Shown piece by piece: positions 15,879-22,329 of a stretch of DNA of 25,428 nucleotides. Position 1 is the first letter of the stretch. Every line of letters begins with the position of its first letter. Origin of the DNA: Citromicrobium sp. (GTDB lineage: Bacteria > Pseudomonadota > Alphaproteobacteria > Sphingomonadales > Sphingomonadaceae); contig QFNA01000021.1 in the NCBI GenBank assembly GCA_003248395.1, positions 1 to 25,428 of the forward strand. Reading direction: 5' to 3'. A program made the translations under genes and the position numbers. Under the pieces are notes generated by a model. The model did no database searches, was not told where the DNA came from, and worked only from the letters and a program-made list of their open reading frames with translations.

Positions 15879-16736
15879 ATGCAGCCATCCACCATCGCGA
15901 TTCTCGCCATCTACCTCGGCTTCGCCTTGCTCGAAGTCATCCACACGCGCTTCTTTGCGAAGGACGAACAGGTGCGCGACGACGGGATCGTCGAGACCAT
16001 CTCGATGGTCATGCTGCTCGGCTTCACCCAGCCTGCCGTGCTGTTCACCGCGGCTTGGATCGCCGGTCAGGTCGCACCGGGCTATGCCGGGGTGCTGGCG
16101 GACCTGAACGTCTTTGCCGCCATCGCGCTGTTCCTCGTCGCCGACGATATGATGCAGTACTGGTGGCACCGCGCCAGCCATTCCACCCACTGGCTCTACA
16201 ACCTCCACCGCGCGCACCACAACGCCCGCTACATGAGCGTGCGCCTCACCTTCCGGAACAACATCATCTATTACGCCATGATGCCCAGCATCTGGCTCTC
16301 GGGCGTGCTGATCTACCTTGGCCTCGGGTGGGTCTATGCGGGCTATGTCGTGGTCAAGCTGGCGGTGATCATCGGTGCGCACAGCGATGTCGCATGGGAC
16401 CGGCCGCTCTATCGCATCGCCTGGCTTTCGCCGGTGATGTGGCTGGTCGAACGCACCATCTCGACACCTGCCACGCACCATGCGCACCACGGCCGGCATG
16501 CCGACGATCCGGCGGTGCACTACAAGGGCAATTACGGGAACCTGCTGTTTTTCTGGGACGTCCTGTTCGGCACGGCCAGGATCACCCGCACCTATCCGCA
16601 AAGCTACGGCGTCGAAAACCTCGCCCCCGCGACGATGGGCCAGCAACTGCTGTGGCCGATCTTTCCCGAGAACAAGGCGGATGCCGTCGAGGACGGCGCT
16701 GCTGTGTTGGGTAAGGCCGGCCTGCCTGACCGCTGA
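15879..16736 (+). CDS. Sterol desaturase/fatty acid hydroxylase superfamily membrane protein
   Basis: The protein has 285 residues from the ATG at 15879, preceded by GGAGAGAG. It carries the eight-histidine di-iron pattern of the superfamily: HRASH (His97, His101), HRAHHN (His110, 113, 114) and THHAHHG (His200, 201, 203, 204). Membrane helices flank these clusters (about 5-22, 40-65, 75-92, 130-165). Members hydroxylate or desaturate sterols, carotenoids or fatty acyl chains at the inner membrane. The substrate here cannot be decided; a lipid modified in response to the adjacent Crp-like regulator is the reasonable reading. The gene is divergent from the regulator and convergent with the small-peptide gene. 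Confidence 0.9.
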   Translation: MQPSTIAILAIYLGFALLEVIHTRFFAKDEQVRDDGIVETISMVMLLGFTQPAVLFTAAWIAGQVAPGYAGVLADLNVFAAIALFLVADDMMQYWWHRASHSTHWLYNLHRAHHNARYMSVRLTFRNNIIYYAMMPSIWLSGVLIYLGLGWVYAGYVVVKLAVIIGAHSDVAWDRPLYRIAWLSPVMWLVERTISTPATHHAHHGRHADDPAVHYKGNYGNLLFFWDVLFGTARITRTYPQSYGVENLAPATMGQQLLWPIFPENKADAVEDGAAVLGKAGLPDR

Positions 16737-16755
16737 TGTTGGGCAGGGCGGTTGG

Positions 16756-16896
16756 CTAGGGGGTGGATAGCTGCAGCTCGCCCCCTTTGCCTTTCAACGG
16801 CCGCTTTTCATCTTGCGCCATTGCGGACTCGTGCGGGGTAATCACGCAAGTCAGGAATGTCGCCGCCAACAGGGCACTCACGGCAGGTTTAATCAT
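16756..16896 (-). CDS. Small exported peptide, 46 residues
   Basis: The reading frame runs from ATG 16896, preceded by GAGG five bases upstream, to TAG at 16756, and overlaps the end of the upstream gene by eight bases. It encodes a signal-like segment (MIKPAVSALLAATFLTCVIT, then PHESAMAQ) and a basic, Gly-rich tail of about 18 residues (DEKRPLKGKGGELQLSTP). Cleavage after AMA or AMAQ would release the tail. The position at the end of the operon, the coupling-type overlap and the well-formed signal all favour a real gene, but no homologue is known to me. Confidence 0.55.
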   Translation of the reverse strand: MIKPAVSALLAATFLTCVITPHESAMAQDEKRPLKGKGGELQLSTP

Positions 16897-17335
16897 CGCG
16901 ACCTCGGACTTGGTTGAGATTGTGGAGGCGCTGGACGTTATCCTTCGGGCAACCCCGATGCAGGGCCACGCCAAAGAAACTCTCGATATCGGAAATCGGC
17001 CATCCCCGACCGTCATCTCGCAGAAAGGCGGCTCCGCCAGTGACTGCTTCTCCGAACCGGATCGACTGGTTCGTCGATGGATCGAATATCCCCTGGCCGT
17101 CCTCAAGTATGCGGACATCGGGATCGAACAACACGGTGCTGCTCCTACCCGGACTGACCGCGACAACGCATCCGTTTTCGATCCCGAGATACCCCCTGAA
17201 CAACGCTTCACCACCAAACGCCGGGCGGGCGATGGTGAGCGGCAGCGCGGCTGGCGAAGCACTGGCCCATCCTGCGAGACCGGCAAATAACGGGCACAGC
17301 AAAGTCGCAAGCGACGCGCGCTGTCGCCGCATCAT
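16889..17335 (-). CDS. Exported stand-alone two-cysteine domain protein
   Basis: The protein has 148 residues. The first of two tandem ATGs (17335) overlaps the upstream stop as ATGATGA, and AAGGAGG lies seven bases before it, so translation is coupled. A signal peptide covers about 1-26 (ending GWASASP). The rest is one domain: ENGCVVAVSPG, VLFDPDVRILEDGQGIF, SIRFGEAVTGG and HRGCPKDN. This matches, block for block, the C-terminal domains of the lipoproteins at 12239-13468 and 17332-18522. The [DN]GC and later Cys may form a disulphide in the periplasm. Function is unknown; it is probably a partner of the upstream lipoprotein. Confidence 0.8.
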   Translation of the reverse strand: MMRRQRASLATLLCPLFAGLAGWASASPAALPLTIARPAFGGEALFRGYLGIENGCVVAVSPGRSSTVLFDPDVRILEDGQGIFDPSTNQSIRFGEAVTGGAAFLRDDGRGWPISDIESFFGVALHRGCPKDNVQRLHNLNQVRGRDD

Positions 17336-18522
17336 TGGGCGGCCTCCTTTTCGAATCCAGGCGGCCGGGGTGGCACATTGATCGTTTGTGGGCACATGGC
17401 AGGTTCGGAGGAGTTGCCACGCAGGCGACGATCGGCGCGGACCTTTTCCTGGGCGATCAGGCATTCGTTGGCCTGCCGCATGGCTTCGGCAGGGTCGATA
17501 CCCGTTCGTTCGGCATATTGGTTCACGTCGAACCACTGCCCGCCATAGCCCGCAGCCTGGTCGAGCGATTTGACGAGCACCGCGCGATATTTGCCGCAGG
17601 CCGCGATCAGTTCCGCGGGCGGATCGGCCACGCCTATACGGTACCCGAGCTGAATTCTGGTACCCACGCGAGCGAGCCGCGGCTGATGCTGCGAATGACG
17701 CGAACGGAACGCCATGTGACCCTCTCCGTCGCGATAGATGCCCGTCCAGATCGGGAACATCGCGAGGGGGTCGTCATCACCCTCCTCGTCGATGAAGAAA
17801 CAGCCGTCGCGCAGCACGATCGCATCGAAAGTGGCCAGATCGGGCGTCGGGCCGGCCACACGGTCGCTGGTCGGGAAATAGCGGATGTCGTCGGCCATTT
17901 CCGGGGCAACGGCCGGCAGGTCCGGCTCCGCCCATTCGCTGAATCTGAGCGTAAGGTTGGCCGGGATCGCCCAACCTTCCTGCTCGCGCAAGGCTTCGAA
18001 ACGCTCACGCGGGATTGCGATGCTGAGCCAAGGCGTACTCATATTGCCGAAACCCTCGGACGCGATGTCGCGCCCGATGCGCTCGGCCCAGTGGCGGGTG
18101 ACAGCGTCCTGTTCGACGCGCGAGAAATCGCCCTTTGCAGCAGTGAACAGCGTGTCGGTTGTGTAGCGGCGCAGACTCCGTTGGGGATCACGGAGAAAAT
18201 AGGCAATGCCGGTCAGCGTGCCGAGCCCGCCATTCTCGGCTCCGCCGCGCCAGCGCCACTCGATCCCGCCGAAATTGCCCATCTCGCCCTTCTTGAGGCG
18301 GCGCAGCATCGGCAGGTAGCGCTCCTCCGCACTGCTAGCAAAGAGCCTGCGCTTGTCGTTCAGGGTCGGCGTGTAAGGTTCCGGCCCCAGCCTCCCGATC
18401 GGCCGATAGGGTGGCGCTTCGAGGATGGTGGCATAGCTACCATCCCGTGCAGCCTCCCCGGCAGAACTTGCTTGCGAGCACGCCGCGAGCATCGGCAGGA
18501 TCATGACAAACCAGCGAATCAA
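17332..18522 (-). CDS. Lipoprotein with C-terminal two-cysteine domain, TTG start
   Basis: The protein has 396 residues. The start is TTG at 18522 with GAGAGG eight bases upstream; the next in-frame ATG would leave a signal with no positive charge, so TTG is preferred. The signal is very short (MIRWFVMILPMLAAC, Cys15 lipidated). The middle region (LRRYTTDTLFTAAKGDFSRV, RERFEALREQEGWAIPANLT) aligns with the 12239-13468 protein, and so does the domain from LRDGCFFIDEEGD through FPIWTGIYRDGEGHMAF and IQLGYRIGVA to LIAACGKYR. The C-terminal extension of about 70 residues carries two further cysteines (ECLIAQEK, MCPQTINVPP). It is the first gene of a three-gene operon. Confidence 0.85.
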   Translation of the reverse strand: MIRWFVMILPMLAACSQASSAGEAARDGSYATILEAPPYRPIGRLGPEPYTPTLNDKRRLFASSAEERYLPMLRRLKKGEMGNFGGIEWRWRGGAENGGLGTLTGIAYFLRDPQRSLRRYTTDTLFTAAKGDFSRVEQDAVTRHWAERIGRDIASEGFGNMSTPWLSIAIPRERFEALREQEGWAIPANLTLRFSEWAEPDLPAVAPEMADDIRYFPTSDRVAGPTPDLATFDAIVLRDGCFFIDEEGDDDPLAMFPIWTGIYRDGEGHMAFRSRHSQHQPRLARVGTRIQLGYRIGVADPPAELIAACGKYRAVLVKSLDQAAGYGGQWFDVNQYAERTGIDPAEAMRQANECLIAQEKVRADRRLRGNSSEPAMCPQTINVPPRPPGFEKEAAQ

Positions 18523-18571
18523 GGTGCGGCCCTCTCATGGTACAAAGTAACATTACGAAGATCATTGTGAA

Positions 18572-18604
18572 CGCTGGATAAATCGTGTCTCCAGCGCACC
18601 ATAT
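18572..18604. repeat. Inverted-repeat box, copy 1
   Basis: CGCTGG (18572-18577), 13 bases, CCAGCG (18591-18596), extended by CACCATAT-like bases so that CCAGCGCACCATAT ends at 18604. It lies about 50 bases upstream of the minus-strand lipoprotein start. Confidence 0.55.
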
Positions 18605-18762
18605 ACACATAGGTTGGTGATGCATTCCGCTCGACAAAAGAATGTCAGCTTTCCTGATCGATGCTCCAAAAGCGGCCGGTCAGCAGACGGCCCAGAAGCC
18701 GCAGAACAAAATGATGAAAAAAAATGTTCGTTTCGAGATCGTAAGCCAACCGACAGCTTTGT

Positions 18763-18787
18763 GAGAAATTTCTGGCAGGAATTTCTC
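18763..18787. promoter_or_regulatory. 25-bp interrupted palindrome
   Basis: GAGAAATT (18763-18770) and AATTTCTC (18780-18787) form a perfect eight-base inverted repeat around nine bases. It could be an operator or an RNA hairpin ahead of the 18884 gene; no T-run follows. Confidence 0.5.
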
Positions 18788-18802
18788 AACCTTGGCTCCA
18801 GT

Positions 18803-18836
18803 CGCTGGTCAAACCGGCATTTCCAGCGCATCATAT
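18803..18836. repeat. Inverted-repeat box, copy 2
   Basis: CGCTGG (18803-18808), 14 bases, CCAGCG (18823-18828), extended to CCAGCGCATCATAT at 18836, which matches 13 of 14 bases of copy 1 in direct orientation. It lies about 50 bases before the plus-strand lipoprotein start. Confidence 0.55.
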
Positions 18837-18883
18837 GCCCGCCCGATCGTCTCGATGACCAGACGGATGTGAGGAGAGAGGCA

Positions 18884-19759
18884 ATGCGTTTTACCCCTGC
18901 TACTGCTGCCATGGCGGTGGTCGCCTTTGCCGTGACCGCTTGCGAACGGGTGGTGGACGCCGACATTGTTCCCGAGACCTCGCAGCCGAGCGAGGTGGCG
19001 GCGACACCGGCCCCGGCTCCGGCACCGAGCTCGCGGGTCGATGGGCTCACCATCTCCGCGCCAGCCGGGCTACCGGCGAACGGAGCCGCGGATATCGGCG
19101 ACTGCTACGATATCATCGCGGCGCCGGAGACGCGCGCGGGCCGGATCGTCGCCGACAGGGGCTGGGCCGTGCTGTCCGAACAGGGTCACGACGGGGCCGA
19201 AGCGATCGTGTTTGCGGGCGAGGCCAGCACCAGCACCTCGGGCTCCTGCGCGCTGGAGGATTCGCGCGCCGCACTCTATCGCGCAGGCGACCTCGTCGCG
19301 CTGATCGAGAGCGACGGAGTGAGCGCGGACCATCTCACGCGCGTCGGACTGTCGCCTGCGGGGCTCCTCCGCCTTCACGGGGGCATGGTCAATTACGACA
19401 TGGCGGTTGCCGATGTGGCGATCGATGCGAACCGTGTCATTGTCGACGCGCTCCCCGACGAGGACCGGTTCTGCGACGGGTCGGTGGGCGTCCCGAACGT
19501 GCGCGGGGAGGACATCCGCACCGCCCGCGACCGTATCATCGCCGCCGGATGGGAGCCCGTCCCCGGCGACCCGGTAAACCGCTGGACCTCGCTGCCCGAA
19601 GACGGCGTGATCGAGATGGAGAACTGTTCGGGCACCGGCTTCGGCCTATGCCGGTTCGCCTATGCCCGCGCGTCGGGCGAAACGCTCGGCGTGGTCAGCA
19701 TGGGCGAGACCCACTCCGTCTCGGGCTTCAGTGTGACCTGCGAAGCGGAAGCGAACTAG
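18884..19759 (+). CDS. Lipoprotein with PASTA-like C-terminal segment
   Basis: The protein has 291 residues from the ATG at 18884, preceded by GGAGAGAGG. The signal is MRFTPATAAMAVVAFAVTAC, with lipidated Cys20. An Ala/Pro linker follows (about 35-50), then a domain of about 100 residues with two cysteines (IGDCYDIIAA, SGSCALED). The C-terminal third reads VPNVRGEDIRTARDRIIAAG, which is PASTA-like, then ENCSGTGFGLCRFAYA and LGVVSMGE. This [ARDRIIAAGW ... CSGTG..LCRF] module is one I associate with small exported proteins of proteobacteria of unknown function. A disulphide between the two close cysteines is likely. It is divergent from the 17332 operon. Confidence 0.8.
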   Translation: MRFTPATAAMAVVAFAVTACERVVDADIVPETSQPSEVAATPAPAPAPSSRVDGLTISAPAGLPANGAADIGDCYDIIAAPETRAGRIVADRGWAVLSEQGHDGAEAIVFAGEASTSTSGSCALEDSRAALYRAGDLVALIESDGVSADHLTRVGLSPAGLLRLHGGMVNYDMAVADVAIDANRVIVDALPDEDRFCDGSVGVPNVRGEDIRTARDRIIAAGWEPVPGDPVNRWTSLPEDGVIEMENCSGTGFGLCRFAYARASGETLGVVSMGETHSVSGFSVTCEAEAN

Positions 19760-19788
19760 CGGCGCTCGCGAACGGGCCGGGCAGGTGC

Positions 19789-20217
19789 TCAGCCCTCGAA
19801 CGTCGTCTCCAGCGTGATTTCGGTGTCGAGCAGTTTTGAAATCGGGCAATTGGCCTTGGCATCGGCGGCCAGTTCCTCGAACTTGCCCTGATCCATGCCG
19901 GGCACCCTGGCGCTGGTCGACAGCGCCGACTTGCTCACCCGGAATCCGTCGCCATCCTTGTCCAGCGTGACCACCGCTTCGGTGTCGATCGTGCCGTCGG
20001 TGTGGCCCGCCTTGGCCAGCGCAAAGCTCAGCGCCATGGTGAAGCAGCTGGCGTGCGCGGCACCGATCAGTTCTTCCGGGTTGGTGCCGGGCGCATCCTC
20101 GAACCGCGTGTTGAAGCCATAGGGCTGGTTGTCGAGCGCGCCCGATTGCGTGCTGACATGGCCCTTGCCGTCCTTGCCGAGGCCTTCGTAACGGGCGGAC
20201 CCTGAATTGGTGGTCAT
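19789..20217 (-). CDS. osmC: OsmC family peroxiredoxin
   Basis: The protein has 142 residues, the size of E. coli OsmC. The ATG at 20217 is chosen for AAGGAG seven to eight bases upstream. The two catalytic cysteines are visible: Cys58 in AAHASCFTMALS and Cys124 in KANCPISKLL. The opening (GSARYEGLGKDGKGHVSTQS) and the TNPEELIGAAH segment are also diagnostic. OsmC reduces organic hydroperoxides in the cytoplasm, usually with lipoylated partner proteins. It has a candidate EcfG promoter at 20242-20266 and is therefore probably part of the general stress response. Confidence 0.94.
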   Translation of the reverse strand: MTTNSGSARYEGLGKDGKGHVSTQSGALDNQPYGFNTRFEDAPGTNPEELIGAAHASCFTMALSFALAKAGHTDGTIDTEAVVTLDKDGDGFRVSKSALSTSARVPGMDQGKFEELAADAKANCPISKLLDTEITLETTFEG

Positions 20218-20241
20218 GGTGACATCTCCTTCACCATGGGA

Positions 20242-20266
20242 GACGCGCAGCTCTCGTCGCCGTTCC
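20242..20266 (-). promoter_or_regulatory. Candidate EcfG general-stress promoter for osmC
   Basis: On the minus strand GGAAC (20266-20262) is followed after 16 bases by CGTC (20245-20242), 24 bases before the start codon. One base differs from GGAAC-N16-CGTT. Confidence 0.6.
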
Positions 20267-20293
20267 GATGGGCCGGTCGACGGCGCCCACGAC

Positions 20294-20320
20294 AAAAGCC
20301 GGGCCGCGATGCGACCCGGC
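20294..20320 (-). terminator. Rho-independent terminator of the Arg-rich lipoprotein gene
   Basis: On the minus strand GCCGGG-T-CGC pairs with GCG-G-CCCGGC (a single mismatch) around a three-base loop, followed by TTTT at 20297-20294. It begins 48 bases after the stop at 20368. Confidence 0.8.
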
Positions 20321-20367
20321 TTGCTGTTGTCATTGGATGCGCGCTTGCGCGCGGTGCTTAAAGACGA

Positions 20368-20964
20368 TCAATCGTCCCGGTCACGGCGCCGTTCGCGACG
20401 CTCCTGCCGCCGCTCGCGGCGCTCCTGCCGCTGATCGCGGCGAGCCTCCTGGCGGCCCTGACGCACGGCCTGGTTGATGCGACGTTGCTGGTCGCGCATG
20501 GCCGGATTCTCGCTCCGTCGCTCGCGGCGTATCTCGCGGCGCTCCTGCCGCCTGTCGCGGCGCACTTCGCGCCGGTCTTTCCGTACCTCGCGGCGATCCT
20601 GCCGGATGTCACGGCGCACTGCGCGCCGTTCCTGCCGCGCCTCGCGGCGTTCCCAGGCACCCCAGTTCGAACGGATGTTGCGCTGGTTGCGCACGGCCGC
20701 ACGACGCGCCTGCCAGTAGCGCTGCTGCTGCGCATTCCAGCGGTGCGCACGGCGATCACGGTCGTAAACGTAATAGCCGGTGCCTGGATAGTAGTAATCG
20801 TCGTACCAGCCGTAATAGCCGTTGTCGTAATATCCGCCGTCGTAATAATCGTCGTAATATCCCGCGCTGCCGACACCCAGTCCGCCGTACGAGCCGACGC
20901 TGCATGCGCCAAGGAGCGCAGTCGACGCGGCGAGCGCCAGACCTGCTGTTTTCGTGATACCCAT
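20368..20964 (-). CDS. Arg-rich lipoprotein with Tyr/Gly/Asp segment
   Basis: The protein has 198 residues from the ATG at 20964, seven bases after AGGAGA (the in-frame TTG two codons earlier is too close). The lipobox is LLGAC (Cys21). Residues about 25-70 are a Tyr/Gly/Asp-rich segment (GYYDDYYDGGYYDNGYYGWY); residues about 72-198 are an Arg/Glu/Gln/Asp array (RREVRRDRRQERREIRRERR) like the protein at 16-414. The acidic-aromatic and basic halves could attract each other or bind oppositely charged polymers. An exact EcfG consensus lies at 21012-21036 and a terminator follows, so it forms its own stress-inducible transcript. Function is unknown. Confidence 0.82.
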   Translation of the reverse strand: MGITKTAGLALAASTALLGACSVGSYGGLGVGSAGYYDDYYDGGYYDNGYYGWYDDYYYPGTGYYVYDRDRRAHRWNAQQQRYWQARRAAVRNQRNIRSNWGAWERREARQERRAVRRDIRQDRREVRKDRREVRRDRRQERREIRRERRSENPAMRDQQRRINQAVRQGRQEARRDQRQERRERRQERRERRRDRDD

Positions 20965-21011
20965 CGCCAATTCTCCTGATTTGTTGGGAGATGTCTAAGT
21001 CATGGGCATTG

Positions 21012-21036
21012 AACGGGTTCTGAACTCGAGCGTTCC
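21012..21036 (-). promoter_or_regulatory. Consensus EcfG general-stress promoter
   Basis: On the minus strand GGAAC (21036-21032) is followed after 16 bases by CGTT (21015-21012), an exact match to the alphaproteobacterial EcfG consensus, 48 bases before the Arg-rich lipoprotein start. Its -35 lies in the loop of the 21018-21049 hairpin. Confidence 0.75.
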
Positions 21037-21049
21037 CTCGTGTTCAGAA
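21018..21049 (-). terminator. Hairpin after spt that encloses a promoter -35
   Basis: TTCTGAAC (21018-21025) and GTTCAGAA (21042-21049) pair perfectly, with an inner GAG/CTC stem. It is 27 bases after the spt stop and could end that transcript, but no T-run follows. It may instead be an operator over the promoter. Confidence 0.45.
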
Positions 21050-21075
21050 AAGACCGGCACTCTATGAACAAATGG

Positions 21076-22329
21076 TCAGATAATGCCGACGGCCTTGCCG
21101 GCCTGTTCGAATATCTGCAGGATCTGGCCAACCTCTTCCTCGCTGTGCTCTGCGCAGAGCGAGCAGCGGAGCAAGGTCATGTTGGCCGGTGTCGCGGGCG
21201 GCCTGGCGAGATTGACGTAGAGCCCGCCCTTGATCAGCGCCTCCCACATCGCCGCGCCCTTTTCCAGATCGGGCATGATCACCGCGATGATCGCGCTTTG
21301 CGGCTCTTCGGTGCCCAGCGTAAAGCCGAGCTCGCGCAGGCCGCTATGCAGCGTCTTGGAATTCTCCCACAAATGTGCACGCTTGTTGTGGCCGCTGTCC
21401 ATCAGCTTGCGGATCGATGTGCACGCGGTCGCCACCACCGACGGGGGCAGGCTGGCGGTGAATACATAGGGGCGGCAGACCAGTCGCATGATCTCGAACT
21501 TCGGGTGGTTCGACACGCAGAACCCGCCGACGGTGCCAACGCTTTTCGAAAAGGTGCCGATGATGAAGTCGACATCGTCGATCACGCCCGCCTGCTCGAC
21601 CACGCCGCGCCCGTTCTCGCCGATGAAGCCCATCGAATGCGCTTCGTCGACCAGCACCATGGCGCCGTATTTCTTGGCCACCGCGACCATCTCTTTCAGC
21701 GGGGCGATATCGCCCAGCATCGAATAGACGCCTTCGAGCACGACCAGCTTGCCTGCCTCTTCCGGGATGCGGCGCAGGCGCTTCTCCATCGCCTCGATAT
21801 CATTGTGCTTGAACGGCACGACCTCGGCATTGCCCAGCGCGCAGCCGTCCCAGATGCTCGCATGGCTGTCGATGTCGAGCACGATATAATCGCCCTTGCC
21901 GGCGATCGTCGAAATGATGCCCAGATTGGCCTGGTAGCCGGTGGAAAACACCATGGCATGGTCCATGGCGTAGAAATCCGTCAGCGCGCGCTCGACCTCC
22001 TTGTGACCTTGGTACGTGCCGTTCAGCACGCGGCTGCCGGTCGTGCCCGAACCGTAATCGGCCAGCGCCTGCTTGCCCGCCTCGACCACGTCGGGGTCGA
22101 AGGTCATGCCCATGTAATTATAAGTGCCCAGCAGGATCGTCTCGCGGCCGTTGCAGATGGCGCGGGTCGGGCTCAGCACCTTTTCCATCACCAGGTTGAA
22201 CGGATCTTCCTGGCCGCTGGCCAGCAGACCTTCGCGCAAGGCAATGATGTCGTCGAACTTGGAGAACAGGTCCCGGTCGTCTCCTGCGCGCGAGACCGGC
22301 TGGTCGGGCTGCGATACGCCTTCGCTCAT
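21076..22329 (-). CDS. spt: Serine palmitoyltransferase
   Basis: The protein has 417 residues, close to the 420-residue Sphingomonas paucimobilis enzyme. It is a PLP-dependent alpha-oxoamine synthase that condenses serine with palmitoyl thioester to 3-ketodihydrosphingosine, the first step of sphingolipid synthesis. Visible residues are His156 (DSHAS), Asp228 and His231 (VDEAHSMGF) and the PLP lysine Lys262 (GTFSKSVGTVGG), each three positions earlier than in the S. paucimobilis enzyme. The substrate-side motif GTYNYMG and the ATPANMTLLR segment are also present. The ATG overlaps the acp stop by one base (TGATG), so the two are coupled. The enzyme is soluble or membrane-associated in the cytoplasm. 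Confidence 0.95.
   Translation of the reverse strand: MSEGVSQPDQPVSRAGDDRDLFSKFDDIIALREGLLASGQEDPFNLVMEKVLSPTRAICNGRETILLGTYNYMGMTFDPDVVEAGKQALADYGSGTTGSRVLNGTYQGHKEVERALTDFYAMDHAMVFSTGYQANLGIISTIAGKGDYIVLDIDSHASIWDGCALGNAEVVPFKHNDIEAMEKRLRRIPEEAGKLVVLEGVYSMLGDIAPLKEMVAVAKKYGAMVLVDEAHSMGFIGENGRGVVEQAGVIDDVDFIIGTFSKSVGTVGGFCVSNHPKFEIMRLVCRPYVFTASLPPSVVATACTSIRKLMDSGHNKRAHLWENSKTLHSGLRELGFTLGTEEPQSAIIAVIMPDLEKGAAMWEALIKGGLYVNLARPPATPANMTLLRCSLCAEHSEEEVGQILQIFEQAGKAVGII

Larger units (their letters stand above)
18523..18883. other. 361-bp AT-richer divergent intergenic region with repeated boxes
   Basis: The region between the divergent lipoprotein genes is clearly lower in GC than its surroundings, with an A-run near 18710-18724. 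It holds two CGCTGG/CCAGCG boxes and one long palindrome, listed separately. An open frame continues upstream from the plus-strand gene to 18614, but it has no ribosome binding site and would hide the lipoprotein signal, so I do not count it as coding. On the minus strand TTCACA-N16-TACTTT is a possible promoter for the 17332 operon. Confidence 0.5.

Noticed and set aside
17335..18570. 411-codon plus-strand frame opposite the 17332 lipoprotein
   Set aside because: The minus strand has a lipobox, paralogy and coupled neighbours; the plus frame has none of these.
18614..18883. Ninety-codon upstream extension of the 18884 lipoprotein
   Set aside because: It has no ribosome binding site, crosses the repeat boxes and palindrome, and would place the lipoprotein signal internally.
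20380..20660. Short repeats resembling a CRISPR array
   Set aside because: The repeats are degenerate, have codon periodicity and encode the Arg-rich array; there are no constant-length spacers or cas genes.
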